The notes under the pieces: model-generated
What the model was told of the DNA's origin: nothing
Databases searched by the model: none
What the model saw: only the letters and a program-made list of their open reading frames with translations
Part shown: one piece after another, positions 1 to 5,178 of the stretch
How the letters are laid out: the number at the start of each line of letters is the position of its first letter
Position numbering within the stretch: position 1 is the stretch's first letter
Assembly: GCA_003541875.1 (NCBI GenBank)
Contig: DPLS01000282.1
Location: 1-6,634, forward strand
DNA length: 6,634 nucleotides
Origin: Bacteroidota bacterium
Lineage (GTDB): Bacteria; Bacteroidota; Ignavibacteria; UBA10030; UBA6906
Reading direction: 5' to 3'
Made by a program: the position numbers and the translations under genes

Positions 1-2
1 TT

Positions 3-857
3 CAGGACGAGAAGCGTCCGATTGGTTCCTTCATCTTCCTTGGCAGTACCGGAGTCGGGAAAACTGAGCTTGCCAAGGCGCTTGCGGAGTTCCTCTTCAA
101 TGACGATGCGGCAATCGTCCGTATCGACATGAGTGAGTACATGGAGAAGTTCTCGGTCTCGCGGCTCATCGGGGCGCCTCCCGGATATGTCGGCTATGAT
201 GAGGGGGGCCAGCTGACGGAAGCTGTACGCCGAAAGCCTTATTCCGTTGTATTGTTGGACGAGATAGAGAAAGCGCATCCAGAGGTCTTCAATGTTCTCT
301 TGCAGCTTCTTGATGAAGGCCGATTGACAGACAGCAAGGGTCATACGGTTGACTTCAGAAATACGATCGTGATTATGACGTCGAACCTTGGCTCGCAGCT
401 CATTCGTGAGAAAGTGACTGCAGAGTTCAAGGAGGGTGCACGTTGGGACGAGGTGTTCAGCGAGCTCAGAACGGAACTCCTGCAATTGCTCCAACGGACG
501 ATCAGACCGGAGTTCCTCAACCGCGTCGATGAGATCATCGTCTTCAAGCCACTCTCTGAAAATGACATTCGCCAGATCGTTACGATTCAGTTGCGTCGTG
601 TTGAAGAATTGGTGGAGAAGCGGGGAATCAGGATCGAGGTAACAGAAGAGGCCAAGGACTGGCTGGCGAAGCTGGGCTATGACCCGACCTACGGGGCGCG
701 TCCACTGAAACGAGTGATCCAAAAGCACATAGTCAACGTGCTGTCACAACGGATACTCGAAGGTGGTTTTGAAGAAGGGGACACGGTGGAGGTCGGGCTT
801 GACCAGAGAGGGTTGATTGATTTCGTAAAGAAGGTTACTGACGAAGTAGTACGATGA
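3..857 (+). CDS. clpB: ATP-dependent chaperone ClpB, C-terminal part (5' truncated by window edge)
   Basis: ClpB is a cytoplasmic AAA+ disaggregase that threads aggregated proteins through its hexamer pore with DnaK/DnaJ/GrpE. Only the last 284 residues are here: the second ATPase domain (D2) and its small C-terminal domain. Counting from the first full codon at nt 3, I see Walker A GSTGVGKT at 14-21, pore loop GYVG at 61-64, Walker B VVLLDE at 82-87, sensor-1 Asn128 in MTSN, arginine finger Arg174 in PEFLNR, and sensor-2 Arg233 in GARPLKR. The reading frame is open upstream of the ATG at 129, which is an internal methionine. ClpB is preferred over ClpC because the [34 protein letters not shown] block is ClpB-like and no VGF-type ClpP-docking loop follows sensor 1. 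Walker A has Ser where Pro (GPTGVGKT) is usual. The frame ends at TGA 855-857 with no sign of decay. Confidence 0.93.
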   Translation, partial: QDEKRPIGSFIFLGSTGVGKTELAKALAEFLFNDDAAIVRIDMSEYMEKFSVSRLIGAPPGYVGYDEGGQLTEAVRRKPYSVVLLDEIEKAHPEVFNVLLQLLDEGRLTDSKGHTVDFRNTIVIMTSNLGSQLIREKVTAEFKEGARWDEVFSELRTELLQLLQRTIRPEFLNRVDEIIVFKPLSENDIRQIVTIQLRRVEELVEKRGIRIEVTEEAKDWLAKLGYDPTYGARPLKRVIQKHIVNVLSQRILEGGFEEGDTVEVGLDQRGLIDFVKKVTDEVVR

Positions 858-865
858 GTGGTTAA

Positions 866-887
866 CCCCGTACTACTACGGGGATTT
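866..887 (+). terminator. Weak hairpin terminator candidate after clpB
   Basis: CCCCGTA (866-872) and TACGGGG (877-883) form a perfect 7-bp stem with a CTAC loop, nine bases after the clpB stop codon. It is followed by ATTTT, so the U-tract is short and termination may be partial. The 5' arm and loop can instead pair with the end of the clpB coding sequence (846-853). Confidence 0.5.
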
Positions 888-913
888 TGGGTCATTTCTT
901 TCTGTCCTCCAGT

Positions 914-941
914 TGTGATGTCGTGAGTATGCCACATCACA
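914..941. repeat. Inverted repeat, 8-bp arms, upstream of the asparaginase promoter
   Basis: TGTGATGT (914-921) and ACATCACA (934-941) are perfect inverted copies separated by 12 nt. The repeat ends 15 nt before the -35-like element at 957. A T5 run follows at 949-953, so in RNA it could be a second weak clpB terminator; in DNA it could be an operator for a dimeric regulator. The two TGTGA half-sites are too far apart for a classical CRP site. The sequence does not decide between these roles. Confidence 0.4.
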
Positions 942-956
942 CGCGCGATTTTTGCA

Positions 957-985
957 TTGCTTAGACATTTTCCGTTCGCTACATT
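957..985 (+). promoter_or_regulatory. Promoter for the isoaspartyl peptidase gene
   Basis: TTGCTT (957-962) and TACATT (980-985) are separated by exactly 17 nt. The -10 region continues as TACATTTTG, close to the Bacteroidetes TAnnTTTG -7 element, with TTG beginning 23 nt before TA. Transcription would begin near 992, giving a leader of about 35 nt before the ATG at 1028. This is inferred from sequence pattern only. Confidence 0.55.
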
Positions 986-1027
986 TTGGTGTGAAACTCC
1001 CTGAGCAAAACCTGAACGGATAACGAA

Positions 1028-1936
1028 ATGATTTCCTTGGTGGTACACGGTGGCGCATGGGATATTCCAGATGATTTGGTTGATGCACATAAAGCAGGTG
1101 TCCAGGCGGCCCTGAAGGCCGGGTGGGCGATACTGAGCAAGGGGGGAACCGCAGTAGATGCTGTGGAAAGAGCGATCATGGTGATGGAGGATGATGAGAC
1201 GTTTGATGCCGGAACCGGCTCATTCATCAACATGGCGGGTGAGGTGGAACTTGATGCAAGCATAATGAGCGGGAAGAAGTTTCAGGCGGGAGCAGTGGCT
1301 TCGGTGCAGCACGTGAAGAACCCGATCAGTCTTGCTCGCAAGATCATGGAAGGGAATGAGCACATCCTGCTTGTCGGGATGGGCGCCACTCGGTTCGCAA
1401 AAGAACATGGTATCAAGACCTGCAGTCAGGATGACCTGATAACGAACCGCGAGCTTGATCGATGGCGCGAAATCCAGGGAAGGAAGAACTTCATCACCAA
1501 AGACGCGTTCCGTCGGAAGAAGGTTCCTGTCGATACTGTCGGTGCTGTTGCCATCGACAACCATGGCAATGTCGCATCCGGAGCTTCCACCGGTGGTACG
1601 CCAAATAAGTACCCGGGTCGGGTTGGCGATTCTCCACTTATCGGGTGCGGGACGTACGCTGACAATGAGATTGGTGGCGTGTCGACCTCTGGTTGGGGTG
1701 AGTCGTTGATCAAAGTGGTGATGGCAAAGACGGTCATCGATCTGATGGATCACAATGGTGGAGATCCCGAACAGGCCGCAGAGGACGGGTTGAAGATTCT
1801 TGTGCGCAAGACCGAGGGGTATGGCGGCATCATAGCGGTCAACAACAAGGGACGCATTGGCATTGCGTTCAATACTCCCCGCATGGCCCGAGCGTATGTC
1901 ACATCTGAAATGCGCGCTCCATTTGCTGCAACCTGA
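1028..1936 (+). CDS. Isoaspartyl peptidase / L-asparaginase (plant-type, Ntn hydrolase)
   Basis: This 302-aa protein belongs to the type 2 asparaginase (IaaA/ASRGL1) family. Members cleave themselves into alpha and beta chains, then hydrolyse isoaspartyl dipeptides and L-asparagine, clearing damaged aspartyl products. Length matches the family (about 300-320). The nucleophile is Thr170 in VDTVGAVAID, so the chains would be 1-169 and 170-302. By alignment with E. coli EcAIII, Thr188 matches Thr197, Arg198 and Asp201 in GRVGDSP match substrate-binding Arg207 and Asp210, and Ser221-Gly222 match Thr230-Gly231. The residue before the nucleophile is Asp, as in glycosylasparaginases, rather than Gly as in EcAIII. 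There is no signal peptide, so it should be cytoplasmic. The start ATG has only a weak ribosome site (ACGGA, 1016-1020). Promoter and terminator flank it closely, suggesting a single-gene transcript. Exact substrate preference is not determinable here. Confidence 0.92.
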   Translation: MISLVVHGGAWDIPDDLVDAHKAGVQAALKAGWAILSKGGTAVDAVERAIMVMEDDETFDAGTGSFINMAGEVELDASIMSGKKFQAGAVASVQHVKNPISLARKIMEGNEHILLVGMGATRFAKEHGIKTCSQDDLITNRELDRWREIQGRKNFITKDAFRRKKVPVDTVGAVAIDNHGNVASGASTGGTPNKYPGRVGDSPLIGCGTYADNEIGGVSTSGWGESLIKVVMAKTVIDLMDHNGGDPEQAAEDGLKILVRKTEGYGGIIAVNNKGRIGIAFNTPRMARAYVTSEMRAPFAAT

Positions 1937-1945
1937 ATTTCGCTA

Positions 1946-1974
1946 TTGAATTTGAATCGGTCTGGCTCTAGATT
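1946..1974 (+). promoter_or_regulatory. Promoter for rsmB, overlapping the upstream terminator
   Basis: TTGAAT (1946-1951) and TAGATT (1969-1974) are 17 nt apart. The -10 element coincides with the loop and the top of the stem of the terminator at 1959-1991. Initiation near 1981 would leave a leader of only about 20 nt, mostly pyrimidine, before the ATG at 2001. No other promoter position fits between the asparaginase stop and rsmB as well. Confidence 0.45.
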
Positions 1975-1991
1975 AGAGTCAGACCTTTTTT
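1959..1991 (+). terminator. Strong intrinsic terminator after the isoaspartyl peptidase gene
   Basis: GGTCTGGCTCT (1959-1969) pairs with AGAGTCAGACC (1975-1985) over 11 bp with one G-U pair, and A1970-T1974 can extend it to 12. Six T residues follow directly (1986-1991), then GTTTT. This is a textbook rho-independent terminator, 22 nt after the stop codon, and ends just 9 nt before the rsmB start codon. Confidence 0.9.
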
Positions 1992-2000
1992 GTTTTCTCT

Positions 2001-3353
2001 ATGAAACGATCCTCTCTAATTGGCCATATAATTGAATTGCACGACGCAATCTGCAGCAGCAAACTGCCAGCCGATATCATCATAAAGGAGTTCTTCAAGT
2101 CGCGGCACTACCTAGGTGCAAAAGATCGTCGGTTCATCAGCGAAGTGGTGTACGGACTTGTCCGCAACTACAAACTCATCCAGGCCTACGCAGCCGAATC
2201 CGCTCGAACAATTGGTGTAGTGACCTTTCCGCGGAATGTACCTTCCATACTGCTCATTGGGGTGTACTTCGCAAGGATTATGAAAGAGAGTCCTGACGCG
2301 ATGCTCCCTGATATCTCGGGGCTTTGGCGCGTCTATTTGCCGGAGATCGACTGCAGGAGGTTTCTTGAGAGTGCGACATCGGCCTTGCTCCCAGCCGCGA
2401 TTGAGAACGATCCTCTGAAGAGCATTGCCACTCGGTTCTCGATGCCTGAGGTGATCGTTCGGGAGTGGATAGAGCGATACGGAAACGCTGAGGCGGAAAG
2501 TCTTTGTGCCTCGCTGAACTCCCCTGCACCCATAACGATACGGGTCAACACGCTTGCCACAACAGTCGCGCAGTGTCGGGCAACTCTCAAGGATGAGGGT
2601 ATTGAGCCTGAGCCAACAACTCTCTCCCCGTTCGGGCTGAAACTTGAGAAGCGAGTGAACACGCAGGCGCTCGCATCATTCAAGCGGGGATACTTCGAGA
2701 TGCAGGATGAAGGCAGTCAACTGCTTTCGATGCTCGTGGGTGCAGTTCCCGGTGCCACGATTGTGGATGCATGTGCAGGTGGAGGAGGTAAGACTCTTCA
2801 TCTTGGCGCGTTGATGAACAACATGGGAACGCTGATTGCGATTGACGTAGACAAACGGCGGCTCGACAACATTCGCGAGCGCGTGCGGCGTGCCGGTGTT
2901 TCAATTGCAGATATCCTTCTTGCCGACCGCGACCAGGACGCTATCCACAATTGGACGGGAAAGGCCAATGCCGTTCTTATTGACGCTCCATGCACAGGTG
3001 TTGGCACGTTCCGGCGCAATCCCGGCGCAAAACTCACCTTCACAGACGATTTTGTTGATGCAGTTGCGAAGACGCAACGCGAAGTGCTTGAACGATACTC
3101 TCCTCTCGTCAAACCCGGTGGCAGACTTGTCTACTCAACGTGTACGTTGCTCAAAAAGGAAAACGAAGACCAGGTGTCGTGGTTTCTCTCGGAACATCAT
3201 GACTTCGAGTTGGTGTCTGCCCCCGAGATGTTGACTGAGCAAGGAATTCGTGTTGAGTCAGGAACTCCATTTCTCTCGTTGCTTCCTCATAGAACGACCA
3301 CCGATGGGTTCTTCGCTGCGGTGATGGTGCGTCGCGAGTTCGTTGATTCTTAG
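2001..3353 (+). CDS. rsmB: RsmB/NOP-family 16S rRNA (cytosine-5) methyltransferase
   Basis: The protein (450 aa; family about 430-450) transfers a methyl group from S-adenosylmethionine to carbon 5 of an RNA cytosine; in E. coli RsmB the target is C967 of 16S rRNA. The N-terminal ~140 residues form the NusB-like RNA-binding part, with the typical GAKDRRFISEVVYGLVRN stretch at 39-56. A linker RFSMPEVIVREWIERYG (145-161) leads to the Rossmann methyltransferase. SAM motif I is DACAGGGGKT (256-265), DVDKRR lies at 282-287, motif IV is DAPCTGVG (328-335) with release cysteine Cys331, and motif VI is YSTCT (378-382) with nucleophile Cys381. The C-terminus TTDGFFAAVMVR is family-like. No Shine-Dalgarno sequence precedes the ATG (TTTTTGTTTTCTCT); the first coding residues are nonetheless plausible. 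RsmF-like or NSUN-like specificity cannot be fully excluded, but the N-terminal domain favours RsmB. Confidence 0.88.
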   Translation: MKRSSLIGHIIELHDAICSSKLPADIIIKEFFKSRHYLGAKDRRFISEVVYGLVRNYKLIQAYAAESARTIGVVTFPRNVPSILLIGVYFARIMKESPDAMLPDISGLWRVYLPEIDCRRFLESATSALLPAAIENDPLKSIATRFSMPEVIVREWIERYGNAEAESLCASLNSPAPITIRVNTLATTVAQCRATLKDEGIEPEPTTLSPFGLKLEKRVNTQALASFKRGYFEMQDEGSQLLSMLVGAVPGATIVDACAGGGGKTLHLGALMNNMGTLIAIDVDKRRLDNIRERVRRAGVSIADILLADRDQDAIHNWTGKANAVLIDAPCTGVGTFRRNPGAKLTFTDDFVDAVAKTQREVLERYSPLVKPGGRLVYSTCTLLKKENEDQVSWFLSEHHDFELVSAPEMLTEQGIRVESGTPFLSLLPHRTTTDGFFAAVMVRREFVDS

Positions 3354-3371
3354 GACACATTTGGCTACCTT
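3343..3371 (+). promoter_or_regulatory. Promoter for the TPR lipoprotein-DUF58 pair, overlapping the end of rsmB
   Basis: TTGATT (3343-3348) and TACCTT (3366-3371) are 17 nt apart, and the second element continues as TACCTTTTG, again close to TAnnTTTG. The upstream element lies in the last codons of rsmB. A start near 3378 would give a leader of about 27 nt that still contains the ribosome site at 3393. No terminator is seen after rsmB, so read-through transcription is also likely. Confidence 0.45.
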
Positions 3372-3392
3372 TTGTCGCATCATAATCTAATC

Positions 3393-3397
3393 AGGAG
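3393..3397 (+). promoter_or_regulatory. Ribosome binding site fixing the lipoprotein start
   Basis: AGGAG lies 7 nt before the ATG at 3405. This, together with a lipoprotein signal beginning directly at that ATG, rules out the in-frame TTG at 3372 as the start. Confidence 0.8.
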
Positions 3398-3404
3398 TAC
3401 AAGG

Positions 3405-3935
3405 ATGAAAACCGTTGGACAAGCATTTGTTATTCTCTCTCTTTTGTTAGCCGGATGTAGCAAGCCGCCCGCCGAAGAATACATGAAGAAAGCGGAAGAG
3501 GCGGAAAAGGGTGGTCTCTGGTCTGTTGCACTCGAACAGTACCAGAACCTCGTCAAGGACCACCCCGGAAGTGTGTTGGCAGAAACGGCTGTGTTCAACA
3601 TGGCCGCCATTCAACAGAACAACCTGCAGAACTTTCAGGCTGCGGTTGACGGATACAAGCAATTCGTTGAGACATTTCCGGAGGCAAAGAAAGCTTCAAC
3701 CGCGCTCTTCCTCGTTGGCTTCCTTTACCATAATGAGCTGAAGAACTTGGATAGCGCAAAAGTCTTCTATGAGAAGTTCCTCGCGAAGTATCCTGACAAC
3801 GAGATGGCTACTTCAGCGCAATTTGAATTGCAGAATCTGGGCAAATCGCCGGACGAGATTCTCCCCAAGCCTGCCGTTGCCGAAGCGCCACCCGCGAAGC
3901 CGAGCAAGAAAGCCACCCCGCCAAAGAAGCACTGA
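3405..3935 (+). CDS. TPR-repeat outer-membrane lipoprotein (BamD/YbgF-like)
   Basis: A 176-aa exported lipoprotein. The signal peptide has Lys2, a hydrophobic stretch at 7-15 and lipobox LAGC with acylated Cys18; Ser19 follows, not an inner-membrane-retention Asp. Residues about 25-145 are helical tetratricopeptide-type repeats: GLWSVALEQYQNLVKDHPGS (37-56), then a unit around 75-92 (FQAAVDGYKQFVETFP) and one around 114-130 (LDSAKVFYEKFLAKYP). Each has the A-x-x-x-Y/F...P pattern seen in BamD and YbgF/CpoB. The last 25 residues are a low-complexity Pro/Ala/Lys tail. TPRs bind proteins, so a scaffold or assembly role in the periplasm is likely; the partner is unknown. Its TGA abuts the GTG of the DUF58 gene, so the two are probably co-translated. 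It is shorter than BamD, and I would not call it BamD. Confidence 0.85.
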   Translation: MKTVGQAFVILSLLLAGCSKPPAEEYMKKAEEAEKGGLWSVALEQYQNLVKDHPGSVLAETAVFNMAAIQQNNLQNFQAAVDGYKQFVETFPEAKKASTALFLVGFLYHNELKNLDSAKVFYEKFLAKYPDNEMATSAQFELQNLGKSPDEILPKPAVAEAPPAKPSKKATPPKKH

Positions 3936-4835
3936 GTGTCTGACGCATACCGTCAATATCTTGAGCCGCACGTTGTCTCCAAGTTGGCAAACATGGAGCT
4001 TCGTGCTCGACTTGTCGTCGAAGGGTTCATTACGGGTTTGCACAAGAGTCCCTACCATGGTTTCAGCGTGGAGTTCGCCGAGCATCGTCCGTACATGCCC
4101 GGAGACGAAATAAAGCACGTCGACTGGAAGATCTACGGCAAGACGGACCGTTACTACATCAAGCAGTACGAAGAAGAGACAAACCTCAAAGCATACATCG
4201 TTCTTGATGCCAGCCGGTCTATGGCGTATGCTTCGGAAGGGAACATGCCGAAGATTCAGTACGCCTCTTTTCTCGTGGCAGCGCTTTCCTATATGATGAT
4301 CAAGCAACAGGATGCTGTGGGACTCGCCTTGTATGACGAACGGATCACCACATATCTCCCTCCACATGCGACGAAGGGTTATCTCCGACAAATTTTGATC
4401 GAGCTTGAAAAGGTTCGAGCCAGCAACAAGACCGGTGGCGGGAAGTCGCTCCACCAGATTGCCGACCGGATCAAGCGCCGGGGACTTGTTGTCGTCGTCA
4501 GTGATCTTCTCGACAATCCCGATGAAATCATTGCGGCGCTGAAACACTTCCGGCATAAGAAGAACGAAGTCATCATCATGCATGTTCTCGATCCACTCGA
4601 ACGAAGCTTTGCCTTCGACACTGATGCCGAGTTCAAGGACATGGAGACCGCAGAGCAGTTGATGACACAACCATGGCAGATCAGGCGCGCGTATCAGGAG
4701 ACGATGGCCGCGTTTCTCGAGCGGTATAAGCGGGAATGTCGTGAGAATTACATTGACTATGTCTTGCTCGACACGGCAACGCCGTATGATGTGGCGCTGT
4801 TCCAGTATCTTAACAAGAGAGAGATGCTGGGGTAA
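3936..4835 (+). CDS. DUF58 domain protein with vWA-like fold
   Basis: This 299-aa protein matches the DUF58 family, whose members usually pair with a MoxR AAA+ ATPase and vWA (Bat) proteins and are thought to act in envelope or complex assembly; biochemical function is poorly known. The family block at 42-72 is clear (GFSVEFAEHRPYMPGDE, then DWKIYGKTDR), followed by YEEETN at 78-83. A MIDAS-like metal site DASRS has Asp91, Ser93 and Ser95, with Asp190 in VVVSD as a likely further ligand. There is no obvious signal peptide or membrane segment. The GTG at 3936 follows the previous stop with no gap (TGA|GTG) and only a weak AAAGAAG upstream, indicating translational coupling. The GTG is preferred over the ATG at 3993 because residues 8-19 already fit the family. 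No MoxR gene is adjacent within the window. Confidence 0.87.
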   Translation: MSDAYRQYLEPHVVSKLANMELRARLVVEGFITGLHKSPYHGFSVEFAEHRPYMPGDEIKHVDWKIYGKTDRYYIKQYEEETNLKAYIVLDASRSMAYASEGNMPKIQYASFLVAALSYMMIKQQDAVGLALYDERITTYLPPHATKGYLRQILIELEKVRASNKTGGGKSLHQIADRIKRRGLVVVVSDLLDNPDEIIAALKHFRHKKNEVIIMHVLDPLERSFAFDTDAEFKDMETAEQLMTQPWQIRRAYQETMAAFLERYKRECRENYIDYVLLDTATPYDVALFQYLNKREMLG

Positions 4836-4913
4836 TCGTGTTCGATGCCACTGCATGCGCGTTGCTACGGTTTATCCGATGAACCTGGCTCGAGAGAAAA
4901 TTCAGATGTCTTC

Positions 4914-4942
4914 TTGACTTTCCATGTGGTCTAAACTATATT
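4914..4942 (+). promoter_or_regulatory. Promoter for the T9SS propeller gene
   Basis: TTGACT (4914-4919) and TATATT (4937-4942) are separated by 17 nt; five of six bases match the sigma-70 consensus at each element. This is the best promoter in the window. Transcription would begin near 4949, giving an unusually long leader of about 155 nt to the GTG at 5104 or about 230 nt to the ATG at 5179. Confidence 0.65.
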
Positions 4943-5091
4943 CTTGCGTGAAGTAGGTTCGGAATGCTTCCTGCTTCTCCGGCTTTCAGTTAAGAACTCG
5001 TCCTGAGTCGTCGGGGCCGGCTAGTTCCTTTTCCCTGTTCCTTTCGATTTATTCTGTTTCCCACCACCGCTATTCAGGTTCTGGCGTCAAT

Positions 5092-5096
5092 GGAGG
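5092..5096 (+). promoter_or_regulatory. Strong Shine-Dalgarno before an alternative GTG start
   Basis: GGAGG lies 7 nt before GTG 5104, which is in frame with the downstream gene. It competes with the ATG at 5179, preceded by AAGAGGG (5164-5170) with an 8-nt gap. The signal peptide favours the ATG, while the match to GGAGG favours the GTG. Confidence 0.5.
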
Positions 5097-5178
5097 ATTC
5101 TCTGTGAAGAGATCGCTTCGTCAATCAGGACTACTATTCACGATTTCACCTGCCACTTCAAGAAAGAGGGTGTGTAAA

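Larger units (their letters stand above)
4836..5178. other. Intergenic region and long leader before the secreted propeller gene
   Basis: This 343-nt stretch has no credible gene. It holds a promoter at 4914-4942 and, downstream, a pyrimidine-rich leader (for example 5026-5066). I found no convincing terminator for the DUF58 gene in 4836-4913. The leader has only weak potential pairing (CCGGC at 4979-4983 with GCCGG at 5016-5020), and I recognise no riboswitch. A GGAGG sequence at 5092-5096 before a GTG at 5104 could extend the following gene by 25 codons. Confidence 0.6.

Noticed and set aside
3..857. ClpC or ClpA rather than ClpB
   Set aside because: No VGF or IGL-type ClpP-docking segment follows sensor 1, and the D2 block is ClpB-like.
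914..941. CRP-type binding site
   Set aside because: The TGTGA and TCACA halves are 18 nt apart, not the 6 nt of a CRP site; kept only as an unassigned inverted repeat.
689..1090. Minus-strand frame spanning the clpB end and the gap
   Set aside because: It overlaps clpB coding sequence, a terminator-like hairpin and a promoter on the other strand, and shows no domain.
1220..1753. A minus-strand frame of 177 codons inside the isoaspartyl peptidase gene
   Set aside because: It lies wholly opposite the conserved catalytic region of a well-supported gene and has no recognisable domain or start signal.
3372..3404. TTG at 3372 as the start of the lipoprotein
   Set aside because: It would add 11 residues before the lipoprotein signal, lacks a ribosome site, and overlaps the promoter; ATG 3405 has AGGAG at 7 nt.
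3813..4856. A 347-codon open frame on the minus strand across the DUF58 gene
   Set aside because: It is antisense to a gene with clear DUF58 motifs, its translation resembles no family I know, and such mirror frames arise when the sense gene avoids TTA, CTA and TCA codons.
4836..4913. Terminator after the DUF58 gene
   Set aside because: Only a short GCATGC palindrome and a 3-bp CGG/CCG pairing are present, without a T-tract.
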